Notes under the pieces: model-generated
Databases searched by the model: none
The model's input: the letters and a program-made list of their open reading frames with translations, nothing else
What the model was told of the DNA's origin: nothing
Part shown: one piece after another, positions 36,927-46,782 of the stretch
How positions within the stretch are numbered: the first letter of the stretch is position 1
Layout: the number at the start of each line of letters is the position of its first letter
Assembly: GCA_003226295.1 (NCBI GenBank)
Contig: CP029803.1
Location: forward strand, 1,110,211 to 1,174,210
Length of the DNA stretch: 64,000 nt
Source of the DNA: Candidatus Moanabacter tarae
GTDB lineage: Bacteria > Verrucomicrobiota > Verrucomicrobiia > Opitutales > UBA2987
Direction: 5' to 3'
Translations under genes and position numbers: made by a program

Positions 36927-38534
36927 CTACTTGATAGAAGGTGCTGGAACCCCTTCTATGATAACGTTAACACAAGAAGGCAATCCCGATGAAAAGGCTC
37001 GTCGGATCGCAGGTGTAAGTTCGTCATAATTCTGAACAAACTCTCCGTGCCCCCCCATAGCTTCGACGATCTGGTCATAGCGTAAATGTTGGAGGTCGCA
37101 GCCAATTGTTCGGTCTTCTCCATAGTTTTTTATCTGCAATTGGTGTTCGGCATTCCAGCGAGCATCGTTCCCAACCAAAACGATTACAGGAAGATCATAA
37201 CGCAGCGCGGTATCAAAATCCATGGCGTGATATCCGAAAGTACCGTCGCCTTGAAAGACAAAAACCGAACGGTCAGGGTAATGAAGCTTGGCCGATAACC
37301 CTAACCCAATCGAACTGCCGATGGAACCTGAAGGACCATTAATCAGCCGATAATCTGTCTCCAGTCCAGCTTGTACCCACTGCCCAAACTCTCCTCCGTC
37401 ACTCACTAAGATCGCTCCTTCATCCAGATAAGGTTGAACCGCTCGACAGATCGACAGAGGATGAATAGGATGATTCTCTGCTAAATCAAACCATTCTGAA
37501 GGTCTAGATTCGCGCTTTGCAACCACTTCTGCAAACCAGGAATTTCGTGATAATTCAATTTTGCCAGCCACCGCACAGAGTTGTTGTAACGCTGTAAATG
37601 GATCCGCCCTTATCTTCAACACAACCCTATCTCTCTTCCTCAACTCTTCCTCATCCGCATCAATTTGCACAAAATGACATTTATTATTGAAAAAAGGCGA
37701 TTGCCCGAACTTAAGGGTGAAGTCCAATTTTTTGCCAACTAGTAAAACTACATCTGCATGAAAAAGACAGTTCCCCGCACGGCGTAGCCAAGGATCGTCC
37801 ACACCTCGTGGACTCTCCAATGGAAGAGCGGGTATCCCCGTGATCGCCGAAAAAGTTTTAACTGTTTTCCATCGATGAGATCGTCCCATTGCCGGACCAG
37901 CCAAGATAAGGGGATTCTTTGCTGTACTAAGCGTTCTCAGGATTTGTTCAATTTGGTTTTCGGTTAAATCGGGAAGTTCGGTTAAGCCGGGAAGCATTTT
38001 ACCTTCAAACTTGATGTCTGTTTCTCCTGGAAATGTTGCTTCAGTAAGATCTACGGGTAAACTAAGGAACACGGGCCCGGGCCGTCCTCCCGTAGCAATG
38101 TCAAAGGCCCGATCAATTGAGACTCCAATCTGCATCGGATCCTCAACAGACCATGCCGCCTTACAAACCGGCTTAACAATGGCCACCTGATCCATCTCCT
38201 GGAATGCCCCCTTACCTACCTGAGCTCTTGGACTGCTTCCGCTCAACAGCAATAAAGGCGACTCAGCCATCATGGCAACGTAGAGAGCGGAAACCGCATT
38301 ACAATGTCCTGGCCCTGCAGTGAGAAGGGCTACACCGGGTTCCTGAGAGAGACGGCCCCATCCATCGGCCATGTGTACTGCAGTTGCTTCGTGACGTGTG
38401 TGGATGATCTCAATCTCACGTCCAATACAGGCATTATAAAGGGAGAGAATCTGGTTTCCGGAAAGAGAGAAAAGGTGTCTGACACCTTTCGATATGAGGG
38501 ATTCAACTAGGACATTCGCACAGGGCTCGGACAT
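36927..38534 (-). CDS. Thiamin-diphosphate-dependent acetolactate-synthase-like enzyme
   Basis: A 535-residue three-domain ThDP enzyme. The N-terminal pyrimidine domain has the catalytic Glu in TRHEATAVHMADGWGR (Glu49) and LLTAGPGHCNAVSAL. The central domain carries LILAGPAMGRS and VLLVGKKLDFTLKFG. The C-terminal ThDP-binding motif is VFQGDGTFGYHAMDFDTALRY then VLVGNDARWNAE. The ALS/oxalyl-CoA decarboxylase/benzoylformate-decarboxylase-like subgroups look alike at this level, so I name only the family. ilvH-type regulatory subunit is not present nearby, which disfavors canonical acetolactate synthase. Confidence 0.87.
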   Translation of the reverse strand: MSEPCANVLVESLISKGVRHLFSLSGNQILSLYNACIGREIEIIHTRHEATAVHMADGWGRLSQEPGVALLTAGPGHCNAVSALYVAMMAESPLLLLSGSSPRAQVGKGAFQEMDQVAIVKPVCKAAWSVEDPMQIGVSIDRAFDIATGGRPGPVFLSLPVDLTEATFPGETDIKFEGKMLPGLTELPDLTENQIEQILRTLSTAKNPLILAGPAMGRSHRWKTVKTFSAITGIPALPLESPRGVDDPWLRRAGNCLFHADVVLLVGKKLDFTLKFGQSPFFNNKCHFVQIDADEEELRKRDRVVLKIRADPFTALQQLCAVAGKIELSRNSWFAEVVAKRESRPSEWFDLAENHPIHPLSICRAVQPYLDEGAILVSDGGEFGQWVQAGLETDYRLINGPSGSIGSSIGLGLSAKLHYPDRSVFVFQGDGTFGYHAMDFDTALRYDLPVIVLVGNDARWNAEHQLQIKNYGEDRTIGCDLQHLRYDQIVEAMGGHGEFVQNYDELTPAIRRAFSSGLPSCVNVIIEGVPAPSIK

Positions 38535-38698
38535 CGTCCCAAATTAAATTCGACTATCCCGGATCTTCAAGAACTTAGTCACACATAATCAATTGAAAGA
38601 TAACGGTATTCTACCGAACTGGTACTCTTCGTTCGCTTATCTAACGTGTTAGATAAATTATTAAATAACATGCATTCCAATTATCTCATGGCCTAATT

Positions 38699-39682
38699 TT
38701 ATTTCCGGAACACCGAGTACGCTAATTGCATTGATGGGATCTGCCAATTCTGTACAGGCGATTCTGATTCACTCTCAGTGACAAAAAACCCCACCTTTTC
38801 GAAGGCAAAACGTTTCTCCTTATCTTCCATTGCGACAAGAGTCCGAACTCGATCAACACCTTGATCTCTACCCCAAGAGAAGGCCGCTTCAATTAGTTCA
38901 CTCCAAATTGCCTGACTGCGCCGAAAAGTGAAACCATCAACCCAGCAAACGCCATATTTATCGACTTTAGCAGTTGAAAGTCCGACCAGACATCCCTTCA
39001 GCGTACGAGCCTCGAAAAAACAACCTTTTCCTCCCTTAATTAAGGTTTCGTAGCGCGGATAGAGCCCCATACACGATCTCTGAACCTTGTAGCGGGTCGA
39101 AAATAATCCAACATTAAAGTCGAGTACAAGCCAATCGTGCGGTGCCAAGATCAGAGGAATCATTGGTACCCGAGCGGCGCAAGAACCAAGTGTCACATAA
39201 GCCGAACCTCTTTGAGAGGTATAATTCATGAAGAATTCTCCAGGAGAGCATTTTCCCGTTGAAAGCATCATCACATTAGCGCCATCTAATTTGCGCCAAC
39301 CAAGACGATGATAAACACGCGATGCCTCAGGGCTTTCAGTCCCCAAAAAAAGGGCCTCGCCTCCAAGGTTAACAAAATCATCGCGAGCACGCACACAAAC
39401 GGCAGAAGCAATGCCTTGGCGCCGGAAACGTGGAACGGTAACGACCTCTCCTATCCCACCGAGAGAAAACTGAGAACAAGAAATCGTTAGATGGCAAGTG
39501 CCTAAGATTTCACCCTCTCTCCTTAAAAAATATATTATATCCCGATTCTGACAAATTTCCCCGCCATCCATCATATTTTCGAACCCTTGATAACTCGAAG
39601 CAAAAGTTCTTTCCCAGAGATCAAATAGCTTAGATTTCAGTTCTTCGGAAATGGGGGGGGCAAGTTGCTCGATCTCTATCAT
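38699..39682 (-). CDS. GNAT-family N-acetyltransferase, two-domain
   Basis: A 327-residue protein. The first half is a GNAT domain: GGIGEVVTVPRFRRQGIASAV (acetyl-CoA pyrophosphate loop) and ASRVYHRLGWRKLDG. The second half (about 160-320) resembles a further degenerate GNAT fold (AIWSELIEAAFSWGRDQGVD, KRFAFEKVGFFVTE). The substrate is unknown. Its start abuts the upstream-most ATG of the divergent aminotransferase. It parallels the longer GNAT at 31561-32703, which has a different C-terminal domain. Confidence 0.78.
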   Translation of the reverse strand: MIEIEQLAPPISEELKSKLFDLWERTFASSYQGFENMMDGGEICQNRDIIYFLRREGEILGTCHLTISCSQFSLGGIGEVVTVPRFRRQGIASAVCVRARDDFVNLGGEALFLGTESPEASRVYHRLGWRKLDGANVMMLSTGKCSPGEFFMNYTSQRGSAYVTLGSCAARVPMIPLILAPHDWLVLDFNVGLFSTRYKVQRSCMGLYPRYETLIKGGKGCFFEARTLKGCLVGLSTAKVDKYGVCWVDGFTFRRSQAIWSELIEAAFSWGRDQGVDRVRTLVAMEDKEKRFAFEKVGFFVTESESESPVQNWQIPSMQLAYSVFRK

Positions 39683-39723
39683 TGCAAACTAAGTTACAAC
39701 TCCTAAAAATAAGGGGAGAATTT

Positions 39724-41058
39724 ATGTCAATTCAAACCTCTTTATTAGCTCAGGACAGGAAGCACCTCCTCCATCCCCTTCATCATCCAGAAACCCACAA
39801 GTCTCCTCTAATCATCAGTTCTGGTGATGGCATATTGCTTCGGACCGTTGAAGGACAGGAATATATTGATGGGCTCGCCGGTCTTTGGAATGTACTTATA
39901 GGGCACGGGAATGAGGAGCTTGCACGTGTAGCCCAGATTCAGATGGAAACGATAGCTTACTGTTCCAACTACACGGGCTCGGCCAACATCCCAGCCATTG
40001 AACTTTCTGAGAAATTAGCCGGCTTTGCCTATCCAAATCTCAGCACTACCTACTTTGCATCAGGAGGAGCAGAAGCAAATGAAAGCGCCTTCAAAACTGT
40101 TCGCTATTACTGGAAGCGAAAAGGTAAACCAAAGAAGGTTAAAATCATAGCCAGAATGGATGCCTACCACGGAGTAACATTGGGAGCAATGAGCGCAACC
40201 GGGATACCTGCATATTGGCATATGTTCGAACCTCGTTTGCCTAATTTTCTCCACATCCCGTCGCCTAATCCATTTAGATATCAGGGTGATTTACAAACAA
40301 ACGAGACAGTTGGGATGGCAGCTGCTCGGGCACTAGAAGAAGTCATATTAAGAGAGGAGCCCGATACTGTGGGTGGGCTTATTGCGGAACCAGTTCAAGG
40401 GGCAGGTGGAGTGATAGTACCTCCGGACGATTATTTCCCTCGAGTTCGCGAAGTTTGTGACCGCTATAATATCCTACTAATTGCTGACGAGGTTATCACT
40501 GGATTCGGACGCACGGGAGAATGGTTTGCTCTGAAACATTGGGGAATTCAACCGGATATAATGACTTTCGCAAAAGGTATCACAAGCGGATATCTCCCTC
40601 TTAGTGGAATCCAAATTTCTGACGACATATATGAGGTCATTGTCAAGGCACCGCCAGAACAGACGTGGATGCACGCTAACACTTACTCCGGTCATCCAGC
40701 CTGTTGCGCGGTAGCAATCAAAAATCTGGAAATCCTGGAATGCCAAAAGTTAGTGCAACGTGCGAAAGAAAGAGGCCGACAGATGCTCTCAAGACTAACC
40801 ACACTTAAAGAGTTCACCTGCGTCGGTGATGTCCGTGGCCTCGGGCTCATGTGCGCAGTAGAATTCGTGTCTGATCGTGACACAAAAGAACCAGCTGGCA
40901 TAGGTGAGAAAGTAAGAAATGCCTGTATTGATCGCGGACTCTTTACTCGGATAAAAGGTGATATTCTAATGCTGGCTCCTCCTCTAATTATAACAGAAGA
41001 AGACGTTGACAAAATAGTTCAAATATTGCGCGAGTCGATTGACTCAGTAGCATTATAA
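39724..41058 (+). CDS. Class III aminotransferase (omega-amino acid:pyruvate-like)
   Basis: A PLP enzyme of about 444 residues from the ATG at 39724, preceded by AGGGGAG six bases upstream; the earlier ATG at 39682 lacks a site. Family motifs: TYFASGGAEANESAFKT, MDAYHGVTLGAMSATG, LIADEVITGFGRTGEWF and the PLP-lysine segment IMTFAKGITSGYLPLSG. The best-known relatives transfer amino groups from beta-alanine, taurine or omega-amino acids to pyruvate. It is followed by a second, divergent class III aminotransferase on the other strand. Confidence 0.92.
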   Translation: MSIQTSLLAQDRKHLLHPLHHPETHKSPLIISSGDGILLRTVEGQEYIDGLAGLWNVLIGHGNEELARVAQIQMETIAYCSNYTGSANIPAIELSEKLAGFAYPNLSTTYFASGGAEANESAFKTVRYYWKRKGKPKKVKIIARMDAYHGVTLGAMSATGIPAYWHMFEPRLPNFLHIPSPNPFRYQGDLQTNETVGMAAARALEEVILREEPDTVGGLIAEPVQGAGGVIVPPDDYFPRVREVCDRYNILLIADEVITGFGRTGEWFALKHWGIQPDIMTFAKGITSGYLPLSGIQISDDIYEVIVKAPPEQTWMHANTYSGHPACCAVAIKNLEILECQKLVQRAKERGRQMLSRLTTLKEFTCVGDVRGLGLMCAVEFVSDRDTKEPAGIGEKVRNACIDRGLFTRIKGDILMLAPPLIITEEDVDKIVQILRESIDSVAL

Positions 41059-41279
41059 CCGAGAAGCGAAAATGTTTTCATGGCCATTACAAAACGTGTG
41101 AGTACTGATCTTCAGGAAACAGGACCCGTCCAGCATTCTTACCAGAAAGCAAATCGTAAAATTCCCTCTTTGACTCAATAGAAACTCGAATTGAACCGCC
41201 CGTAAAATCTCACAGATTTAGTAGATTATCAGTAATATCCACCAATCTTTTTCTATTCGAAACGGCTATCAAGCTCAAC
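41059..41279. other. intergenic between convergent aminotransferases
   Basis: About 220 bp between two convergent genes; no strong hairpin with a T-run was seen. Confidence 0.4.
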
Positions 41280-42713
41280 CTAAAGGACACTCAACTCTTG
41301 CTGCAGTTCCAATAGTCCTTCATCCAGGATGCCAACGATTTCTTCCACCTGATCACGAGTAATACTAAAAGGAGGCGCAAGACGAATGTCATCGCCACTC
41401 TTCCATTCCGGGGCCGAACCTACTACTATACAGGAAAGCCCTTTATGCATCAGGGATTTATGCAAGCGTCTTGATACTTCAAAAGCTGCAGGAAACGGCT
41501 CCTTCGTAGTCCGGTCTTTGACTAACTCAAGACAGAAAAGCAATCCCTTGCCTCGAATTTCTCCGACAATCGGATGGCTTTTTAGTAATTCTGCTCGCTC
41601 AAATAAATAACCACTGATCTTAGAGACGTGTTCGACCAAATGCTCTTCCTCAATGATATCTAACACTTCAAGCCCGGCCCGAGCGGAAACAGGATTGTTA
41701 ACGTACGTAAAAATGTGTGGGAAAGAACTACAAGTTTCTTTCAAAGCTTCGTTTATCTTTGATCGGAAAAGCACACCTCCAAGAGGAGAGTATCCACCAC
41801 TCGCCCCTTTTCCAAAGACAATTAAATCCGGAATTACATCCCAGTGTTCTATGGCAAAAAACTTGCCTGTTCTTCCAAATCCGCTGATGACTTCATCCAT
41901 GATTAAGAGAACATCGTATTTGTCACAAATCTCTCTAATTCGCGGGAAATAATCGGGAGGCGGAGCCAAAGCACCAACTCCAGCCATACCTACGGGTTCG
42001 CTGATAAAAGCAGCAACATTCTCCGGCCCAGTCTCTAAAATAGTCCTCTCTAGTTCGTCAGCACAAGATAGATTACATTCTCCTAGGCAACCTTGATATT
42101 TGCATCGATACGGGTAGCAGGTCTCTATATGGGGGAAAGGCAACAACCACGAATCAAAATTCCGCCGCAACCAAGGCATACCGGTAAGAGATAATGCACC
42201 AATAGTACCGCCGTGATAGCTCCTCCAGCGAGCGATGACTTTCTGTTTGTTTGGATTTCCACGCTGCTGATGATACACCCGGACCATTTTAAGAGAGCTC
42301 TCAATTCCTTCGGAACCACCTGAGACAAAATAAACATGGTTCAGGTCCCCCGGGGCGATAGAGGCGATACGCTCCGCCAGCTCGATTGCAGGCTGATTAG
42401 CGAAATTGGTAGAGAAAACATAAGCGAGGGTATCCGCTTGTTCAGCCATCGCTTCGACAATACGACGCCGGCTGTGGCCAAGAGTAACATTAGTCGCTCC
42501 CGCACCACCGTCAATATAGCGCTTGCCTGAGTCATCAAACAGATAAATTCCTTCACCTCGGACAATGACGGGATACTCGTATGCTGGATCGCGATGAAAG
42601 AGGGCGGATTTGGCTTCACTCATTCTTACATTACCTAGCTTCTCTTTTTGTTTATCAGACCCATGTCTTATTCGGCAGTATTTCAGGTCCTTGTTTGATG
42701 CCATGCTCAACAC
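41280..42713 (-). CDS. Class III aminotransferase
   Basis: A 477-residue PLP aminotransferase: HVYFVSGGSEGIESSLKMV, RWRSYHGGTIGALSLTG, VLLIMDEVISGFGRTGKFF and VFGKGASGGYSPLGGVLF with the Schiff-base Lys. The first ~30 residues are basic and non-conserved; an in-frame ATG at 42623 (MSEAKSALFHRDPAYEYP) is a plausible alternative start. Sequence order differs from the 39724 gene, with a cysteine-rich insertion (CYPYRCKYQGCLGEC) in the middle. Substrate unknown. Confidence 0.9.
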   Translation of the reverse strand: MLSMASNKDLKYCRIRHGSDKQKEKLGNVRMSEAKSALFHRDPAYEYPVIVRGEGIYLFDDSGKRYIDGGAGATNVTLGHSRRRIVEAMAEQADTLAYVFSTNFANQPAIELAERIASIAPGDLNHVYFVSGGSEGIESSLKMVRVYHQQRGNPNKQKVIARWRSYHGGTIGALSLTGMPWLRRNFDSWLLPFPHIETCYPYRCKYQGCLGECNLSCADELERTILETGPENVAAFISEPVGMAGVGALAPPPDYFPRIREICDKYDVLLIMDEVISGFGRTGKFFAIEHWDVIPDLIVFGKGASGGYSPLGGVLFRSKINEALKETCSSFPHIFTYVNNPVSARAGLEVLDIIEEEHLVEHVSKISGYLFERAELLKSHPIVGEIRGKGLLFCLELVKDRTTKEPFPAAFEVSRRLHKSLMHKGLSCIVVGSAPEWKSGDDIRLAPPFSITRDQVEEIVGILDEGLLELQQELSVL

Positions 42714-43057
42714 CTCTAGTCAAGACAGCTGAATATTACATGAAATCGCTGATAAGCATCCAATGTACACTCATCAAATTTCTGACCCGCACACAGCGTA
42801 TTCAATCTAAAATGTCATATGGTCCGACCTTTCTCCCAATCCTAGTCCCAAAACACAGCAATATCCGTCCATGGTAACCGTTGGCTAGAGCTTGACAAGA
42901 GGATGCCTCGTAGAAGGATCTGGGATGGAACACCACAACCTGATATCTTCATTCTATCAGTAAGGCGGGATGGGTAATCGGCAACTCAAAAGGGAACAAT
43001 CCCATTCGTGATCTTGCCTCTTAATTGCGCTCCGGAATCTTGGACTTAAAATGAATC
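42714..43057. other. intergenic between divergent genes
   Basis: About 340 bp holding the divergent promoters of the aminotransferase and the transporter. No ORF with family likeness and no RNA gene recognised. Confidence 0.45.
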
Positions 43058-44401
43058 GTGAAGTCGATCTGGTCACCAGATTTTCCCTTTAACCCTAGTA
43101 AGTTTCCATTCTTCTACGGATGGTGGATCGCTTTGGTAGGGACAATAGGTGCCGTAGCAACCATGCCCGGACAGACAGGAGGAGTCAGCGTATTTACTGA
43201 TATAATTATTAAGGAACTAGAACTAACACGCCTTCAAGTCAGTTCTGCTTACTTGGTTGGAACCGCGGCAAGCGGCTTTCTTCTTCCCTGGGGTGGAATT
43301 TTATTCGACCAATTCGGTGCTCGCCGGTCAGCAGCATTTTCCACATTAGGACTTGGGATTGCAGCTATCTTTTTCAGCCAGATTGACCGTGTAGCCTATG
43401 GAATCAGGCATCTGGCTAAATCTGAAGAAGGATGGTTAATAGAATTTTCAGTAATATGCTGCTGTTTCTTCCTTCTTCGGTATTTTGGCCAAGGAATGCT
43501 ATCTCTCTCTAGTCGGAATATGATAGCACTCTGGTTTGATAGATTTCGAGGTATGATTCTTTCAATATCGGGAGTTATTGGGGTTATCGCATTCGCACTA
43601 GGTCCAAAGATTCTTAATTACGGCATTCAAAATATTGGTTGGCGGGGGACGTGGATTACTGTCGGAATCATTCTTTTTCTATTCTCCGTTTTTATCGTTT
43701 GGATCTTCTATCGAAACAGTCCAGAGGAATGTGGATTGGTTATGGATGGTTCATTGAACGCGCATATAAAAGATAGACCGACAAATCCAGATAGGATTTT
43801 TGTGAAAGAGTTTAACAAACATGAGGCTCTTTCTACTTATTCATTTTGGATTTTCACACTTTCCCTCTCATGGGGTAGCCTCTATGGTACGGGCTATATA
43901 TTTCACATCGTTTCAATAGGAGACGAACTTGGATTGCCCCGAGGAGAGATCCTTGATTTTCTCATTCAGTCTTCTCTTATAGCGGTAATAACGATGCTCA
44001 TAACAGGTTGGATAAGTAATTACATCCGTCTGAAATACATCCTACTATTCGTCAGCATAGCCTCGGTCTTTTGGCCATTAGGAGTTTTACTGATGCCTAC
44101 AATTCTTGGTCGTGTCCTCATCGTCAGTGGATTAGGCATGCTCTTTGGCGGATCTGCAATACTCAGCACTCTAGTTTGGCCCCGATTCTTTGGGCGTCTT
44201 CATCTCGGTGCAATCAGTGGGGTTGCTATAAAATGGAGTGTCCTTGGGAGCGCACTTGGCCCACTCTGTTTTGCAATTTCGCGTTCGGTTGGAGGCAACT
44301 ATCGATTAATAAGCGCAGTTTCTATCGGCGTGGGGCTAATACTAGTGGTAGGAACATTGTTCGCCGACAATCCGCAAAGGAAATTATCCATCTCCAGATA
44401 G
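43058..44401 (+). CDS. Major facilitator superfamily transporter
   Basis: A 447-residue MFS carrier with about 12 hydrophobic segments. The opening FPFFYGWWIALVGTIGAVATMPGQTGGVSVFTD and the loop GGILFDQFGARRSAAFS (MFS motif A region) resemble the oxalate/formate-antiporter-like and monocarboxylate groups. A central hydrophilic loop (~210-240) separates the two six-helix halves. It probably imports or exports an organic acid linked to the neighbouring catabolic genes; substrate not readable. The stop is two bases from the convergent amidase stop. Confidence 0.86.
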   Translation: MKSIWSPDFPFNPSKFPFFYGWWIALVGTIGAVATMPGQTGGVSVFTDIIIKELELTRLQVSSAYLVGTAASGFLLPWGGILFDQFGARRSAAFSTLGLGIAAIFFSQIDRVAYGIRHLAKSEEGWLIEFSVICCCFFLLRYFGQGMLSLSSRNMIALWFDRFRGMILSISGVIGVIAFALGPKILNYGIQNIGWRGTWITVGIILFLFSVFIVWIFYRNSPEECGLVMDGSLNAHIKDRPTNPDRIFVKEFNKHEALSTYSFWIFTLSLSWGSLYGTGYIFHIVSIGDELGLPRGEILDFLIQSSLIAVITMLITGWISNYIRLKYILLFVSIASVFWPLGVLLMPTILGRVLIVSGLGMLFGGSAILSTLVWPRFFGRLHLGAISGVAIKWSVLGSALGPLCFAISRSVGGNYRLISAVSIGVGLILVVGTLFADNPQRKLSISR

Positions 44402-45850
44402 TTATATAACCGAGAGGTTTGGCCTGTGTTCCGTCCAAGGTCGAGCTTTCTCGAAAGCCGCAGAGACGGCAATCACAGTTTTCTCGTCACACATTGGACC
44501 GATAATGTGAAGACCGATAGGCAAACCACCGGCAGAGAATCCACAAGGGATACTTGCGGCAGGGTTCCCGGTCAGGTTAAATAGGGGTGTGAAAGGAATA
44601 AAACCCCACCGTCGATTCGTAACCACACAACCTCCAATCTTAGAAGGTGGTTCGTTAATAGGAAATGCGGGCACCGCTGTAACTGGAGTAAGAAGCACAT
44701 TGTAACGGTCGAAGAAATTCTGAGTGTAATTCCGACACCTACCGATTAAATTAAGGGCGCTGATATATCGAGTGGTGGAGCATGCACGTCCATTCTCCAA
44801 GTTCTCCCGGAAGTAATCTGTCAACTGTGCTGCTTTATCTGGGTTCTTAAGAAGGTTTCCGTATGCGGCATACCCCCGAACACAAAAATAATCGAGAAAT
44901 CCAGACATGACATCCTCGTTATCTTTGGGTCGAAAATCCACCTCTTCGACTTCTGCTCCGAGCTCAGAGAAAACTTCTGCCGCTTTAAGAACCGAATTCG
45001 CAACTTCGGAATCAACCACAGCGCCGCCTAAAGTCAGGCTAAGACCCATCTTTATATTACGAACCCCACTCCCCAGTGCCGTCGTAAAATCAGGCGGTTC
45101 CTCATTTATCGTTGTATATTCTGCATCCGGGGAAGGACCGGACAATACATTAAGTAAAACGGCCGAATCGAGAACTGTCCCTGTCATCGGGCCAACCGAA
45201 GAATTATTAACCGGATGCCAAGAATGCTCGCTCGTTATGCGACGTGGCACCCTCCCCTGGGTAGCCTTTATACCGTAAATACCACTGAATGCACACGGAA
45301 TACGAATCGAACCCCCACCATCGCTTCCTTGGGCTATCGATGTCATCCCGGCCGCCACAGAAACTGCCGCACCGCCACTAGAACCTCCAGGTGTATGTTT
45401 TAAATTCCATGGATTCCGTGAAGGACCAAATACGGTATTCTCAGTTGTACCAGCATGGCCAAACTCTGGTGTGTTCGTCTTGCCGATAATAATGCCACCA
45501 GCACTACGAATTCTTTCCACACAAAGAGCGTCGGTATCGGATATCTCATCAGCAGGAACCGATCCGTGTGTTAAGCGTACCCCCGCTACTCCTTCTAAAT
45601 CCTTGATCGGAACGGGAATCCCATGAAGGGGGCCTAGCTTATCACCCCGCATTACCGCTGTTTCCGCCACTCGAGCTGCCTCAATTGCCTCATCCCCAAT
45701 AACCGTAATATAACTGCCCAGTTTACTGTTATCTGCATCAATTCTACGCAACGTCGCCTCTACTAATTCTACCGGTGAGAGTTCTTTATCACCGATCATT
45801 CGTCGGAGTTCGTAAGCGGGTGTATAACCAGGGAAAGTTGCATCAAACAT
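44402..45850 (-). CDS. Amidase (amidase signature family)
   Basis: A 482-residue amidase-signature hydrolase. The catalytic triad is complete: Lys83 in PVPIKDLEGVAG, cis-Ser158 in TPGGSSGGAAVSVAAG and nucleophile Ser181 in GSDGGGSIRIPC. The C-terminus PFTPLFNLTGNPAASIPCG and GLPIGLHIIGP is typical. Family members hydrolyse amides, from small fatty amides and aryl amides to Glu-tRNA(Gln) amidotransferase GatA. No gatB/gatC genes are near and the sequence fits a free-standing amidase. Substrate unknown. Confidence 0.9.
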   Translation of the reverse strand: MFDATFPGYTPAYELRRMIGDKELSPVELVEATLRRIDADNSKLGSYITVIGDEAIEAARVAETAVMRGDKLGPLHGIPVPIKDLEGVAGVRLTHGSVPADEISDTDALCVERIRSAGGIIIGKTNTPEFGHAGTTENTVFGPSRNPWNLKHTPGGSSGGAAVSVAAGMTSIAQGSDGGGSIRIPCAFSGIYGIKATQGRVPRRITSEHSWHPVNNSSVGPMTGTVLDSAVLLNVLSGPSPDAEYTTINEEPPDFTTALGSGVRNIKMGLSLTLGGAVVDSEVANSVLKAAEVFSELGAEVEEVDFRPKDNEDVMSGFLDYFCVRGYAAYGNLLKNPDKAAQLTDYFRENLENGRACSTTRYISALNLIGRCRNYTQNFFDRYNVLLTPVTAVPAFPINEPPSKIGGCVVTNRRWGFIPFTPLFNLTGNPAASIPCGFSAGGLPIGLHIIGPMCDEKTVIAVSAAFEKARPWTEHRPNLSVI

Positions 45851-46038
45851 ACTTTCAATTCATGGCAGAAAAATCGAAGTCCGTCGATTTTTTTGTCACA
45901 GCATTAACCAGTTAAAACCGGTGATAGCCTTGATCAAGGATAGGTCCTAATCTCAATAGGACCCTCAGACCCGAAACCACAGATAATGTGGTCTACACCC
46001 TCACGGGACCCGATGTTAAACCGACCCTCCGCAAGAAT
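45851..46038. other. intergenic, no gene seen
   Basis: About 190 bp between the amidase start and the cysH-like stop; no feature recognised beyond possible amidase promoter. Confidence 0.4.
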
Positions 46039-46782
46039 CTAAACCTTCGTTGTAGGATTGTGGTCCAAAAAATTCAAGCCACAGTAATTGGGCTTTTCTC
46101 CATTCTCTGAACGCAAGTGGCGCCAACGACCAGCACGAACATCCTCACCATCAAATACTGCTGTTGTGCAAGAAGAACAGCCTATGCTCTCATACCCCTT
46201 AGCATAAAGTTTGTTGATCGGAACTTTATGCTCACTAATGTAGGCATCAACCTCATTGAAACTCCAGTCGAAGAGCGGATGAAACACTTTGCAATCGAGC
46301 CTTGGATCTAAGCTAACAAAATTAATTTTCCCGCGACTTCTGCCTTCCTCCCGCATTACTCCATTTATCATTGCCTGAAACTTGAATGTCTCCTTGGCCT
46401 TCATGAGAGGCTGTTCTTTGCGCAGAGAACAGCAAAGCGGCTGCCCATCGATATATTGGCTTAGTTCAATACCATATTTTTCCAATTGCTCTTCTGGACT
46501 TAATTCTGGTTTTACTGAATCGATATTCAGACCAAACCGCTCGATGAATAAATCTCTTATTTCCAACGTTTCTGGGAAGTGAAATTGTGTGTCGATAAAA
46601 ACAATTCGTATTGAAGCCTTAAGTCGGGAAATCATATGCATGATTACACCGGATGTTTTCTGCATGCTGGAAAGATGAATAGCCTCCGAACCATAGGTTT
46701 CATGAATTAGCTTCACCCTATCTAATGTTTCAATCGACTTAACACAGTCTAATTTACTACTTTTGGTTTTAAAACTTTTCAT
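46039..46782 (-). CDS. cysH: APS/PAPS reductase-family assimilatory sulfate reduction enzyme
   Basis: A 247-residue CysH-family reductase. It has the paired iron-sulfur cysteines CCSLRKEQPL (Cys117, Cys118) and IGCSSC (Cys202, Cys205), which mark the [4Fe-4S] adenylyl-sulfate-type, and the catalytic-Cys tail KPNYCGLNF (Cys234, usual form ECGLH). It reduces activated sulfate to sulfite for cysteine synthesis. Its ATG overlaps the stop of a 66-codon ORF (TAATG), so translation is coupled. A cysteine-rich leader ORF and terminator hairpin lie upstream, see those entries. Confidence 0.92.
   Translation of the reverse strand: MKSFKTKSSKLDCVKSIETLDRVKLIHETYGSEAIHLSSMQKTSGVIMHMISRLKASIRIVFIDTQFHFPETLEIRDLFIERFGLNIDSVKPELSPEEQLEKYGIELSQYIDGQPLCCSLRKEQPLMKAKETFKFQAMINGVMREEGRSRGKINFVSLDPRLDCKVFHPLFDWSFNEVDAYISEHKVPINKLYAKGYESIGCSSCTTAVFDGEDVRAGRWRHLRSENGEKPNYCGLNFLDHNPTTKV

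Noticed and set aside
36927-41058. Taurine degradation (Tpa/Xsc) operon
   Set aside because: The ThDP enzyme is not clearly sulfoacetaldehyde acetyltransferase, and no phosphotransacetylase or taurine transporter is nearby; only the aminotransferase fits loosely.
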